Part shown: positions 1-10,790 of the stretch, piece by piece
Layout of the letters: every line of letters starts with the position of its first letter
Numbering within the stretch: position 1 is the first letter of the stretch
Assembly (NCBI RefSeq): GCF_033115175.1
Contig: NC_084844.1
Span: 30,599,885 to 30,663,884, forward strand
Source of the DNA: Lepus europaeus
Lineage: Eukaryota; Chordata; Mammalia; Lagomorpha; Leporidae
DNA length: 64,000 nucleotides
Direction of reading: 5' to 3'
Program-made: the position numbers and the translations under genes
The notes under the pieces: model-generated
Seen by the model: only the letters and a program-made list of their open reading frames with translations
Databases searched by the model: none
What the model was told of the DNA's origin: nothing

Positions 1-387
1 TGTCAGTGGAGGTCACTGAGAACTGGATAGCAGATGAGACGGAACCAGCCAGAGCTGTAGTGCTTATCAGAACATAATCTCAAAGCAAGAAGGGACAGAA
101 AGAGAAGGCACACTCCTCCACTGCCTGCCTCCCTTCTCTTCCCCTCCTTTCTCTCCTAGGGATGCTTCCCTTTGCAGGAAGAAAGCCAGATCAAAAACAA
201 ACCAGCAGAAGAACCAAGTATAGGCAGTGCAGTGGGCTGTGCTTCTTCTTGAGGCAGAGAGAGACCACAGTGGGACCTGCAGGACGGGATGAGGGATGGC
301 CAGCACAGGAGTAATCCAGTGACTCCCGATTCAGGTCTGAGAGGAGAGGTGCTCTCTGAGATAGATGAATCGAATGAGTAAGCAGAC
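1..387. other. Unassigned unique sequence
   Basis: No repeat family, exon or RNA gene is recognisable. Open frames on both strands are short (up to about 115 codons), overlap one another, and have no recognisable motif, so I treat them as chance. Confidence 0.4.
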
Positions 388-889
388 CATTCATTCCTTG
401 ATGGGTAATTACTGCTGGCCTTCTTGAGGCACAGGTGCTGCCCGTGTATGTGATACACATGGCTCTTATCCTCACAGAGCTTAGGGCACAGCAGGAGAGG
501 CAAACAAGTAGGTGGACCAAGCAGAGATGGGGAAGAAGGTGTGATAAGATGTGTGCACCGAAGGCATCTAACCCAGAAATGAGAGGTCAGCAGGGCTTCT
601 GGGAGGAAGTTACACCTAAACAGAAATGTGGTTAGTAAGTATTAGCCAGGCATGTGAGGGAGTGGATGGCTGAAAGAGCTTCCTGAGTAACGGCTAGGTG
701 ATACCTTGGGGCTCAGTATAACTGGAGCCATTCTTTAGGGTAGGCAATGACATGGGAATAGTGGAAATGGCCTAAAATAAATCTAAAGAACTGAGCAAGG
801 GTCTGTTCTCAAAAGACCTTGTAAGTAATGCTAAGAAGCTGGGACATTAAACTAAGAATAAAGATGAGACACTGAAAGATCTTAAGCAG
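388..889 (-). mobile_element. L2 LINE fragment, antisense, first part
   Basis: Read on the plus strand this follows the reverse complement of the L2 3' half: a degraded target-like start with CATTCATTCC, then CTCACAGAGCTTAGGG, an AAGAAGGTGTGATAAG stretch, and finally CCTTGTAAGTAATGCTAAGAAGCTGGGA and a TTAAGCAGTGTGAT end. The LTR that follows interrupts it. The L2 appears to resume after 1820. Confidence 0.6.
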
Positions 890-1490
890 TGTGATCAGTT
901 ACTTTTGTGTGGGAATTTTACTGTGTTGAGGGATACCCAGATAACTGGAAAAACTATTTCTGGTGGTGTCTGTGGGGGTGTTTCTGAAAAAATTAGAATT
1001 TGAATCAGTAGTCTGAATAAAGAAGATCCACTGTCACTCGAGTGAGTGGGCATCATCAAATCCACAGAAGACCCCAATCAACCAGAGGTGGAGGAAGGGA
1101 GAATTCTTTTTTCTGGAAGTAGGACATCAATCTTTTGCCCTCAGATATCAGCGCTCCTGGTATTCAAGCCTTTGGTCTCAGACCAAGTCTTACACCTGCA
1201 CCACTTCCATCCCTACCTTGGTTATCAGGCCTTTGTCCTTGAACTGAGTGATATCGTTGACTCCTTTGTTCTTCAGAGTTTTGGATTGGCACTGAATTAC
1301 ACCACTACTTTCCTGGTTCTCCACCTTGAAGACAGCACTATCTTGGTAGTTGCTAGTCTCTCTAATCACATGAACCAATTCCCATGATAAATTCCCTCTT
1401 ATCTGTCCGTACGTGTCTAGAGATAGACATGAGCATGAACATGGACGTCAAATTAGTTCTGTTTCTTGGGAGAACCCTGACTGAGACAAC
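890..1490 (+). mobile_element. Solitary ERVL-type LTR (MLT2-like)
   Basis: It begins with a TGTGAT-type start and a degraded ...ACCCAGATAACTGG segment. It continues with a GGTGTTTCTGAAAAAATTAG stretch, a GAGTGGGCATCATC segment and ATGAACCAATTCCCATGATAAAT, and ends in TTAGTTCTGTTTCTTGGG followed by AGAACCCTGACTGAGACAAC. This order is diagnostic of MLT2 LTRs. No internal retroviral genes flank it, so it is a solo LTR. No clear 5-bp duplication is visible, as expected for an old copy. It sits inside an antisense L2. Confidence 0.7.
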
Positions 1491-1507
1491 GGGTAATGGC
1501 TAAGATT

Positions 1508-1820
1508 TTTTTTTTTTTATTAGACAGGCAGAGTTAGACAGTGAGAGAGAAAGACAGAGAAAAAAGTCTTCCTTCCGTTGGTTCACCCCCCAAATGGCTA
1601 CTATGGCCAGCACTGCACCGATCCGAAGCCAGGAGCCAGGTGTTTCCTCCTGGTCTCCCATGTGGGTGCAGGGCCCAAGCACTTGGGCCATCCTCCACTG
1701 CCTTCCCAGGCCACAGCAGAGAGCTGGACTAGAAGAGGAGCAACCGGGACTAGAACCCGGTGTCCATATGGGATGCCAGCGTCACAGGTGGAGGATTAAC
1801 CAAGTGAGCCACGGCGCCAG
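1508..1820 (-). mobile_element. CSINE (lagomorph C-repeat SINE)
   Basis: A poly-T tract on the left is the reverse of the A-tail. It is followed by GACAGGCAGAGTTAGACAG and the conserved body, and ends in the reversed tRNA-like head (GAGCCACGGCGCCAGC). The reversed B box is visible as GGGACTAGAACCC. This is a complete copy inserted close to the end of the LTR. Confidence 0.9.
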
Positions 1821-1908
1821 CATAATAAGATATTTTGAAAGCTCTTCCAGGTGTGGAGTATAGCTGGGCAAGGAACAAGAGTGGAGGGAGTTTTCAGAGA
1901 CTGGCCTC
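1821..1908 (-). mobile_element. L2 LINE fragment, antisense, second part
   Basis: GAAAGCTCTTCCAGGTGTGGAG and the following CAAGAGTGGAGGGAG resemble the next segment of antisense L2 after the piece ending at 889. The LTR and SINE therefore appear to have split one L2. The match is short and degraded. Confidence 0.4.
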
Positions 1909-2035
1909 TTTTCTGGTTGTGACGCTCTAGCCAAGTGTCTCAGTCTTCATGTGCCTCAGTCCTCTCACCTGTTCAAGAATCATCAGATACCTCAGTGAAT
2001 TGTTGCAAACAGTAGGTTGACATAAACAGGCTCTG
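1909..2035 (+). mobile_element. MIR SINE fragment
   Basis: GTGTCTCAGTCTTCATGTGCC and CTCAGTCCTCTCACCTGTTC match the MIR core (normally ...CCTCAGTTTCCTCATCTG). A degraded tail follows with GTGAATTGTTGCAAACAGTAGG. Confidence 0.5.
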
Positions 2036-2829
2036 GCAACTATGAAAGACAATCATAATTGCAATTAATGCTGTGATAAAAAGAAAATGTGGCTGGTATT
2101 GTTATATGTTTCAAAGAAATCTGCGTAGTGTTCTGACCAGTTTTCCAAAGGCTGGAAAGAAAACAGAGAATGAGGACCACCGAAGCTTGCATGGTAAATG
2201 GAATGTGTTTATCCTCTTGCTGTTGAAATGGAGAGCCTAGCCTTTCAGCTATGTGGCACATGATCACCATCCAGTAAATGGGAATTGATGAATGACTGAG
2301 TAGGGCTTTGTTGTGTTTTGTTTTCATTTTTGCAAACTCTCTTATGACCACAAAGGGGAAAACTAAATTAACGCCATATGCCTGTAAAAATCCCTCTGAC
2401 ATCTTTTATCGTAATGGAAGATGACAATAGTTATCAGAGCAGAAGAAACATGCTTGGGTGAAAGCAAATACCAAACACCTTTTGGGAAACAAAGCACCTC
2501 CTGTGACCTTTGCAGCTGTTCAGCTCCCCAAAGTACAGTAACCTGAAGTCATCTAACAACATCTACCCAGGATTTCCTCATGTTTTCAAGAGTGTGCCTC
2601 CTCCCTCTCCCTGAATTGTACAGGATTTTAAATGTCACAGTAATCATAATTTTCCCTAGGATGTCATAAAATATCATTGGAGCTTAATGGAGATGAACAA
2701 ATTACCAAATTCAGATGTTAATGATATATTATGTTGGAGGAATTAGATCTACTCCATAAGCTCTAAAGCTTATGAATTTTGTTAACACAAATAAGAAATA
2801 GAGTAGCAAAAGCTAATGTTTCTGTGGCT
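2036..2829. other. Unassigned sequence
   Basis: AT-rich DNA with no recognisable repeat or exon. The longest open frame, on the minus strand at 2040-2402, has no identifiable domain and a hydrophobic, low-information composition. Confidence 0.4.
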
Positions 2830-2990
2830 CTATCTTACATCCCACCCTGTTCCAGATACTTTACACTTATCATTCCATTTAATCCTGATAATCCTTCGTA
2901 GTAGGCATTATCATCCCCATTTAACACATAAATTCAGGTAAATTCACTGACCTACACAACATCACATGACTTATAACTACATGAGTGTCC
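2830..2990 (+). mobile_element. MIR SINE fragment
   Basis: CCAGATACTTTACACTTATC, then a CATTTAATCCTGATAATCC stretch and ATTATCATCCCCATTTAACA, form the MIR middle section (tyrically ...CATTTTACAGATGAGGAAACTGAGG). The downstream half is degraded. Confidence 0.65.
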
Positions 2991-2994
2991 CCCA

Positions 2995-3125
2995 CTCAAG
3001 CTATCTGACCTTGACAAACTTACTTAACTGCTCTTAGTCTCATCTTCAGAATACATCTCTAACAAGAGTATGTCATTCATAAAATTGGGAATTACATTCA
3101 ATAAATTATCTGTGGCACTTTGTGT
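2995..3125 (+). mobile_element. MIR SINE fragment, second copy
   Basis: TCTGACCTTGACAAACTTAC, then TTAACTGCTCTTAGTCTCATC, match the MIR segment encoding the GTGACCTTGGGCAAGTC-like core. A reduced tail with AATTACATTCAATAAATTATC follows. Confidence 0.5.
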
Positions 3126-3210
3126 TTCAGTGTCCACTATACAATAATCACTGTCAGAATTTTCTGAAGACCCAACAGGAGATATATATTTACATATTAT
3201 GTGGATGTTG

Positions 3211-3433
3211 TATTATATATATATATATATAAAGAGCTTTATCATAATTAATTGGCTTACATGATTATAGAGACCAAAAAATATCCCATGGTCTGCCATC
3301 AGCAAGCTGTAGACACGAGGAGAGTTGGCGATAGAGTTACAGTGCAATTCTGGAGGCTCAAGAACAAGGGGAGCCACATTCCAAACCAATGCCCCAGTCC
3401 AAAAATGGTCAAGCAGAGAGAGAAACATTTCTT
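3211..3433 (-). mobile_element. MLT2-like ERVL LTR, antisense, first part
   Basis: An (AT)n run and AAAGAGCTTTATCATAATTA, then TTGGCTTACATGATTATAG and GGAGGCTC, match the reversed 3' half of an MLT2 LTR, whose plus strand reads TAATTGTGTGAGCCAATTCC. The following CSINE interrupts the LTR. Confidence 0.6.
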
Positions 3434-3445
3434 TCTAGATCTTTT
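3434..3445. repeat. Target-site duplication, left copy
   Basis: TCTAGATCTTTT occurs here and again at 3803-3814, directly bracketing the CSINE. The exact 12-bp match shows a target-primed insertion. Confidence 0.85.
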
Positions 3446-3802
3446 TTTTAAATTTTTTAAAAAATTTTTTGACAGGCAGAGTGGACAGTGAGAGAGAGAG
3501 AGACAGAGAGAAAGGTCTTCCTTTTGCCGTTGGTTCACCCTCCAATGGCCGCCGCGGCTGTTGTGCTGCAGCCAGCGCACTGCACTGATCTGAAGGCAGG
3601 AGCCAGGTGCTTCTCCTGGTCTCCCATGCGGGTGCAGGGCCCAAGCACTTGGGCCATCCTCCACTGCACTCCCGGGCCATAGCAGAGAGCTGGACTGGAA
3701 GAGGGGCAACTGGGACAGAATCCGGCGCCCCGACTGGGATTAGAACCCGGTGTGCCGGTGCCGCTGGGCAGAGGATTAGCCTGTTGAGCCATGGCACCAG
3801 CC
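3446..3802 (-). mobile_element. CSINE inserted in an LTR
   Basis: The copy runs from a T-rich reversed tail through GACAGGCAGAGTGGACAG to the reversed head TGAGCCATGGCACCAGCC. The body is intact and the flanking 12-bp duplications are perfect, so the insertion is fairly recent. It lies inside the antisense MLT2 LTR. Confidence 0.93.
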
Positions 3803-3814
3803 TCTAGATCTTTT

Positions 3815-3999
3815 ATTCTATGTAGATTTTCAATGCATTGCATGAGACCGTCCACACTGGAGAGAACAGTCTGATTTGCTCTACCAATTAGAGTGTTTAT
3901 CTTGTCTAGAAAACACTCTCACAGACACACCCAGAAATGTTTTATGAAATATCTGGGACTCTGTGGCTCAGTCAAGCTGACACACAAAGTTAATCATTG
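3815..3999 (-). mobile_element. MLT2-like ERVL LTR, antisense, second part
   Basis: AAAACACTCTCACAGACACA, then AATATCTGGGACTCTGTGGC and TCAGTCAAGCTGACACACAA, form the reverse complement of an MLT2 LTR 5' end. AGTTAATCATTGT corresponds to the reversed TG...TTAA terminus. It continues from the piece ending at 3433. Confidence 0.75.
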
Positions 4000-4439
4000 T
4001 ACTAAATGATGCAATATCGTTGCCATTTTTATTACTATAGGCCTGACACTGTATGTCTGTCTATCTTTTTCCATACTGACTCCAGACTAAACCAGTCATC
4101 AAAACAATGCCAATGAAATCAAGGCTGAATATGTTATTTTTCTTCCAGTAGGATATTTTCCAATACCCTGTACATTTACTTCATGGGAAGTTATTTATTC
4201 ATAGATACTGATCCACAAAGTACTAAAAAAAGCAAAAAATAAAATCTTGCAAGCCCTCCAGACTAGGCTTAGACCATGAACTAAAAGACTTAGGCTGTAG
4301 GTATTACGCTAGACTATCATGTATCAAAATAAATGTATACTTGTATATCCATACCACAAAATGTGCTATGTTATTTTCCTTGACTCAAACCTGTATCAGT
4401 TACTAAGTTGCTCACTTTCTACTGTCACCACCATATCTG
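4000..4439. other. Unassigned sequence
   Basis: AT-rich unique-looking DNA. No repeat family or coding signal is recognised. Confidence 0.4.
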
Positions 4440-4620
4440 ATGGTGGAGTCAAAAACAGCTATTTTGAAATCAGACCTGTCATGTCCTAGCCTTGTTAGCT
4501 TGGGCCACATACTCATTTTTGAGCTTCAGATATCCTGTCTGCTGGGCATAATGCCAACTTAGCAGAGCTGTTACGGAGTCTAGCTGTATGTCCTGTATTT
4601 AATAAGACTTCCATAAATGT
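4440..4620 (+). mobile_element. MIR SINE fragment
   Basis: GAAATCAGACCTGTCATG, CTTGTTAGCTTGGGCCACA, TACTCATTTTTGAGCTTCAG and a downstream CAGAGCTGTTACGGAG follow the order of a 5' to core MIR with heavy decay. Confidence 0.55.
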
Positions 4621-4954
4621 GAGTTTCTTTCCAAGTATCCAATCTCTACCTTGAAAAAGGAGAAAAGTAATCATTCCCTAAATAGTCACTCTTTGGGGAT
4701 GACTGAAAGATGGTATCAATTCTTTTCTGACTAAGGAGATAGCTATAACTGAGACAACTGTAGGAATGATCAACTTCACTGATAAAACCATATTCTACTG
4801 AGCCTCCTTGGGGTTTTTAGCCTGAGGAAGTAGGTTTGGGTGAGGTTTCAGCACCTGACCACGGCTCCACATTTTTTTTTTTAATTTTACCTGCTGTATC
4901 TATGCTTTCTTCCATTTCAAATTTCATCTGAACCAAGGAATCCTCAGTAATCAA
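4621..4954. other. Unassigned sequence
   Basis: No recognisable feature apart from a short T-run near 4872. Confidence 0.4.
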
Positions 4955-5100
4955 CTGTAGCTACATATTAGAGATGAAGAAATGGACACTCTATAGGTAA
5001 GGCAACCAACTCTACACCAATTTGAGTAACAATCAGAATTGGAAGCTAGGATCCTGAATTCCTAGGCTACTATGCTTTCTGTTATACCTCATTATTACCA
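4955..5100 (+). mobile_element. MIR SINE fragment
   Basis: TATTAGAGATGAAGAAATGG, then AGAATTGGAAGCTAGGATCC and CTATGCTTTCTGTTATACC, follow the MIR 3' half (gagatgaggaaactgaggc ... ccaggattcgaacccaggtc). Confidence 0.55.
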
Positions 5101-6466
5101 GTATGGGAATAATAATATAGTGGGGAAAGAGAACCACCCTCATCTTAGACATGGCTCTGGTTTGCAATGAGAGGAGTTTCCCATAAAAAGACTAAACAGG
5201 AGGAGACACATTTCAACTATAACCCAGTGGTCATGGAGGCTACCACCTGCTCAGTTTAGCCTATAGAAGTCCAATTCTTTTTTCTACATTCCCATTCCAA
5301 ATCTCCTTCTCACATCATACCAACTGATGCAAAACAATCCACTGTTTTTCTTTCTTTATAAAAGTTGAGTATATTCAAGTTTACTAAAGTAGGTGGAGGT
5401 GGAGGCATGGGTGTCACACTACTAAGTTCATCATGTACTTCTACCTATCATATTTGTAGCTATGTTTCTTAATCCTCTCCTTGTTTTCTCTCTTCCTCTT
5501 TAAAATATGATTGCCACAGAGTACTCCCAAATTCTATTTTGCAGAGTTATTTAGTTTTGCTCCCCTTTTTTGTATCTACAATGATGAAGATGCTCAGAAA
5601 TTTTTAAAAACTTTTGTCACCAATAGCCAATCTTCTTAGAATGCAATTGTAATCCTAGATATGTTTCAATTTAAGGTCTTTAAGGTGGCAAGTACCCCTG
5701 CCAACAATTAGGAGAGACACGAGATGGAAATAGAGATGTTACTACTTACAGGTTGTGAGGTTACATAGCATGCTTGGAGGTCATGAACACATGGAAGTCA
5801 GAGAAAGGAGAAAGAGTGTCACTGGCTTTGTTGGATCCTCACATTATACCAACAGGAAGTTAAAGCAAGTGGGAAGTTACACTGACTAAGTTCCCGGAAG
5901 TTACACTGACTAAGAAGCACTATGGCACATCGGCACAGTCCACACGGGATGTGAGGGTCAGCAGCGCTAGTCAAGTAGGCTGTATGTAGCTGTCCCTTAG
6001 GAAGGTGGTAACCAGGAAGTTGTATGAGGCAAATTCCTGGACTGACCACACCGAGGAACTGGAAGAAAACGTAGAACTAGAAACTGTTAAGACTGACAAC
6101 CCTTCTGATATGAGAAAGCTCACTAGACAATCAAAATGGATGCCAAGGCAAAATAAAATTGTAAGAAATCATTGCAAGATAGGAAAAAAATGTTTAATAA
6201 AACTTGAAATTAAATTGTATTCTGTTATAGGAGAAAACAAACATTTCTATGATATAATCAGAAATTAGAAAAGTGGTCCTGAATTTTTCCTACTCAAAGT
6301 TCACATTGCATTAAGAGTAATTTCACAATTCTTTTTGCCACCATCTTGCCCAGGCCCCGGAAAGTCTTATTTTCATCTTAAACTCACAGCCTAAGCTGTG
6401 AGGCAATGAATCCCCTTCCGTGGGCAGCACACAGAGAGGAAAATTTCATTTCAAAGAAAATTATAT
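5101..6466. other. Unassigned sequence with a short direct repeat
   Basis: No repeat family or exon is recognised. A perfect 19-bp direct repeat lies at 5872-5890 and 5896-5914 (GGAAGTTACACTGACTAAG). Four GGAAGT cores lie within about 170 bp (near 5855, 5872, 5896 and 6015). The open frame at 6005-6268 lacks any known motif. Confidence 0.4.
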
Positions 6467-6778
6467 AGGGGTGAGAATTTGGTGTAGCTGCTAGGACACC
6501 ACTTGGGATGCCCACATCCCATATCAGCGTGTCTGGGATCAAGTCCTGGCTGCACCCCCTATTCCAGCTTCCAGCTAATGTGTACCCAGGGAGTCAGCAG
6601 GAGATAATTCAATTAGTTGGGTCCCTGCCAGCCATGTGAGAGATTGGGGTGGAGTTCCCAGCTCCGAGCTTCATTCAGGCCCAGGCCTGGTTGAGTGAAC
6701 CAACCAATGGCAGATATATGTCTCTTTCTATCTCTATCCTTCTCTTCCTTCCTTCCTTTCTCTCTCTCTCTCTTTCTT
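6467..6778 (+). mobile_element. Old CSINE-related SINE
   Basis: The head GAATTTGGTGTAGCTGC and following GGACACCACTTGGGATGCC belong to an older C-repeat subfamily. The body has CCAGCTTCCAGCTAATG, and the 3' part reads TGAGTGAACCAACCAATGG before a long pyrimidine tract. Two later SINEs lie in or just beyond the pyrimidine tract. Confidence 0.75.
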
Positions 6779-6992
6779 TTTTTCAAGATTTTATTTGGGC
6801 TGATCCAATGCCAGGATCCAGGTCTCCCATGTGGGTGCATGGGCCCAAGTGCTTAGACCATCCTCCACTGGTTTCCCAGGCCACAGCAGAGAGCTGGATC
6901 AGAAGAGGAGCAGCTGAGACTAGAACCAGCACTCATTTGGGATGCCAGTGCCACAGGTAGAGGATTAACCTACTTTGCCACAGTTCCAGCCC
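6779..6992 (-). mobile_element. CSINE, partly deleted
   Basis: A reversed tail (CTTTTTTTCAAGATTTTATTT) leads directly into GGGCTGATCCAATGCCAGGA, so most of the CT/GA part of the body is missing. The reversed head ends in TGCCACAGTTCCAGCC. Confidence 0.8.
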
Positions 6993-7024
6993 CTCTCTGT
7001 CTTTCTTTCTTTCTTTTTCTTTTC

Positions 7025-7029
<5 letters not shown>

Positions 7030-7058
<29 letters not shown>

Positions 7059-7369
7059 GGACAGGCAGAGTGGACAGTGAGAGAGACAGAGAGAAAGGTC
7101 TTCCTTTACCATTGGTTCACCCTCCAATGGCCGCTGCGGCCGGCATACCACACTGATCCAAAGGCAGGAGCCAGGTGCTTCTCCTGGTCTCCCATGCGGG
7201 TGCAGGACCCAAGCACTTGGGCCATCCTCCACTGCACTCCTGTGCCACAGCAGAGAGCTGGACTGGAAGAGGGGCAACTGGGACAGAATCCGGCGCCCCG
7301 ACCGGGACTAGAACCTGGTGTGCCGGTGCCACAGGCGGAGGATTAGCCTATTGAGCCGCAGTGCCGGCC
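7030..7369 (-). mobile_element. CSINE with 29-nt T tract
   Basis: A pure T run at 7030-7058 is a long, little-decayed A-tail, so this copy is probably young. GACAGGCAGAGTGGACAG starts the body and GAGCCGCAGTGCCGGCC ends the reversed head. Confidence 0.93.
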
Positions 7370-7379
7370 TCCCAGACAC

Positions 7380-7765
7380 ATCTTAATAGAATCACTATTA
7401 ACCAAAAACAGAAAGAAAATATTTTTTAAAAGATAGGGGGAAAAAAAGATACTGGTACTATCTCAACATAAATAATGAAAGAAAAAGTAGAATTATTTCT
7501 ATGAAGTACTGCCAACAAAAATTACTTGCCAATTTACAATTCTATGTCCAGAAATAATAGCCTTCAGAAATGATGGCAAAATAAAAATATATTCAGGCAA
7601 AAGTTCAAAGAATACAAAAGACTCATATTCAAGGATGTCTTTTAAAAAGAGAAGATATTCCATGTGGAAACCGAGAAGTGAAAGAAAAATAAACCTCAAT
7701 AAAGGGAATACATATGTGATGAGAGTTGAATGACTATTGACTACAACAAGCAATGATGATTATGT
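7380..7765 (+). mobile_element. Old LINE-1 fragment
   Basis: AATTCTATGTCCAGAAATAA, TTCAGAAATGATGGCAAAAT, AAAATATATTCAGGCAAA and the following GAAAGAAAAATAAACCTC resemble old L1 sequence (normally ...AATTCTATACCCAGCAAAA...TTCAGACAAACAAAA...). No intact frame remains. Confidence 0.55.
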
Positions 7766-8369
7766 CTCATAGAATATGTAAACTTATTGATAGGCAGCAA
7801 CAGAGTATAGCTCAAAAGGAGGGCAGAGTCCTTGCACTGTTCATAAAGAGGTAAAAGTAACCAAGTAACATTAGCCTTTGATAAATAATGACTGCATGCT
7901 ATGATCTCTGTGTTTATATGAAAATCAGTCACTTAAAAGAATGACTTTGTTGTTAAAAAATTTGCACTGAAATATTACAAAGTCATGGAGTGTTATGTCT
8001 TCAATTTGCTCTCCAATCGTTCAGAAAAGTGTAGGGTATGTGTGTGTTTCATATGTACTTATGAATAGGAGCAACAGAACAAAAATGACGTTGTAATATG
8101 TTAGCAACTGAGGAATCTCAATGAAAGATATATGGGAAATTTTGTATTAAATTATTCCAAAATAAGAAATGAAATGAATAACATTATGGCATGAACAATT
8201 TCCCATAGTATTAACTCTTCCCTACTTTCAAGGTCTTTGTAGTCAGAGACGGAAGTGGAAAAAGACATGCAAGAACTGGACAATGACGTTTGACAACTAG
8301 GTGCTTTGCTATGGAAAGCATATATTGTGTGTTCTGGGATCACAGAGACAGACCTAGGTCAGCCACTCA
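7766..8369. other. Unassigned sequence
   Basis: AT-rich DNA. No repeat or coding feature is recognised. Confidence 0.4.
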
Positions 8370-8625
8370 GGGCAGAGAGGTTCTTTAAGGAATTAAGGCT
8401 TGATCTGAACCCTATAGGAATTGACAGTCTGCAGAAAAATGCAAAGGTTGGCTGACCAGAGGGAACAGCATGCTTAAGGGCACAGGGGTATAAGCCCAGT
8501 GAGTGGGAGACCCACAAGTGGCTGTTCATAGCTGGGGCCCAGGATCTATTCATGGAGGATTCAGAGTACAAAGCAAACTAGACTTTATCCAGAAGGTGAT
8601 AGTACACAATAGGATACTGGATCTG
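8370..8625 (-). mobile_element. L2 LINE fragment, antisense
   Basis: GAACCCTATAGGAATTGACA, then ACCAGAGGGAACAGCATG, CTTAAGGGCACAGGGG and TAGACTTTATCCAGAAGG follow antisense L2 (...CAGAGGGAACAGCAAGTGCAAAGGCCC...GGATTTTATTCTAAG). Confidence 0.65.
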
Positions 8626-10349
8626 AAGTGGACACTAAAAATTATCTAAGCCCACCTCATCCCATACATTCTCCATTAAATAGAGGCTTTTCTATTGTTG
8701 TGCAAGAATTTGTCTACATCCCTTACAACTTATAGATGAATTTATCACCAGCTCTATGAATTAAATAAGTAATAAGAGATAAACACCTTTAAATTGTGAA
8801 CCTGTTAAGTAGTTTTCAGAATAAAAACTATATGATGAAAGAAAACTCTAGCTATATTTCAAGATAACATAAATACAGGAATAGAGGTTATAAGAATAGC
8901 ATCATTATGTATTAAGACTTCTATAACCAAATCAGAAGAAATTTCAAAAGACGAGGCATATAAGGAAAATATATCCTTTGATACCTCAAGTTCTAAAGGA
9001 TGATTGATATTTAGGTCTAAAGAACACTGAAGTGTTATAAGGAGACTGATTTGGACATAAAAAAAATATTCCGAGTCTAGAGAAGAAGTAATAAAAAGAC
9101 AAAATTACTTTGTTGTACTACATGATCTTTGGAAGCAGAAAAACCTGGAGAGGAATATGCAAAGTTCTTATGGTCATTTTGCCAAGAGCTTAACTTTTCC
9201 AAGGGCCAGTTGTCAACAAGGCTAAATGACAAATGGATATACCCTTATATAAGTTCCCAATAAGTATCACTTCCTTTCCTGTTTTTCTCCAATCATTTCT
9301 TTTCACTCCACAGCAAACATCCTCATTTTTACAAATGACAAAAAAAAAAAGGAGCAAGACAACATCCTCCAAAATTACCTTAAAAGACCTAAACTAAAAA
9401 GAGCTCATTTCTCAAGCCAAAATGTGCAAAGAAGCTAAGAAAGGTATCCATTTAAGTGAGCCTTAGAGGTTGAGGGGCTAAGGAACAATACACTGATGTC
9501 CAGAGCTGCAATATGCAGATAGAGTGTCTTGCAAATGTGTTCCAGACCTCTACTGAATTTCTGCTTCCCTCAGGGAATGCCCTGCCATCATTAATACAAA
9601 ATGAATGGTGTGTTTTCCCTCCAGCTAGTTGCACAAAGAAGTAGGCAATGCAATCACTGGAGGAGAGAATTAGGTGCAAAGTGAGTCCAGAGAAGCAGGG
9701 TGCCCAGGCATGTGAGAAACTTTGCCCAATAGATGACTTATCACATTAGAGGTGATCAAACTTCAGAAGGAACCAAGAAAACTCTATTATGCTGTTAGGG
9801 ATATGCACAGCCAAGAATGTGCTGAACTGCACTCCCCTTGGTTCCTGCCAAAAGAGCTGATGTGCTCTGCTGCTTATTATGATTAAAAAAAAAAAAAAAG
9901 TAAGAAAGAAAAGAAAAACTCCAGGCTCTATGGAACCCATTCTTAAAATGCCAGAGATCATGGCAAGTCTCCGATACCCTGAGCCAACCCAAACGCGACT
10001 AGTTTCAGTGATGAATAATATATCATACTGGAGCTAGCCCCAGTTCCTCTCTGTGTGGATTCAGGAAATGCGCAGTCGTTCCTCTGGCAGTCACCCTCCC
10101 AAGACTGAGGCTCTAATGAGAACACATCCGAATTCCCTCCAGATTAGGCTGTCAGGGACCTAGAGGAAAAGGGAGGAGGGGGTGGCAGCAAGAGAGATAA
10201 AGCTCCAACCCTCCAGAGTTGTCAATCAAAAATTTAAGGGGACTTAGACTAAAAGAACTCGGAGGAAATAAACCTTTATAACCATCTTTAGGGCAAGCTG
10301 ATATAAGAACTAGAGAGTAAAATCTTTGCTCTGGCAGAAGAGCCTAGGA
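8626..10349. other. Unassigned sequence
   Basis: About 1.7 kb of AT-rich DNA with no recognisable gene or repeat. An A-rich run at 9885-9899 could be the tail of a decayed retrocopy, but nothing upstream identifies a source. Confidence 0.35.
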
Positions 10350-10555
10350 TTCAATTTAGCAACCCCAGGATTAAGTGTGCCAAATGCTGTGCTGAGCTCT
10401 ACATGCATTATCTTATTCAATCTTGATGAATGCAATCAGTCCTATTATCATCTCCATTTTACAGGCGAAAAAACTGAGGCTTTGAAGTTATGCAATTTAA
10501 CCAAAGACCCAATAGCAGTGTGTAGAAACCACAACTAGATGCTGCCTCGCCACTG
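10350..10555 (+). mobile_element. MIR SINE
   Basis: CTGTGCTGAGCTCTACATGC, ATTATCTTATTCAATCTTG, CAGTCCTATTATCATCTCC and ATTTTACAGGCGAAAAAACT form an almost textbook MIR core and 3' half. Confidence 0.85.
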
Positions 10556-10624
10556 AAGATAATCCATTGCCTAACCAGATGTTTAGTATACTGTAAACCT
10601 TCAGTGGATGAAATAACTAATCAA

Positions 10625-10790
10625 CTAATGTTGAAAAAAGCAGAATAAGGTCAGTACTGCATTACTAGAGACCTGGTGTTAATCAACTGTATAACTGTGG
10701 GCACATTGTTTACTATTTATGCATCACATTGTCCTCATTTGCAAAGAGAAGTTTAGGCTGGATGCTCCCTGGGTAATAGGACATGATGAT
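10625..10790 (+). mobile_element. MIR SINE, second copy
   Basis: CTAGAGACCTGGTGTTAATC, AACTGTATAACTGTGGGCAC and CATTGTCCTCATTTGCAAAG follow the 5' to core order of MIR. Confidence 0.6.

Noticed and set aside
890..3999. The two MLT2-like LTRs as the ends of one provirus
   Set aside because: They are in opposite orientation and no internal retroviral sequence lies between them.
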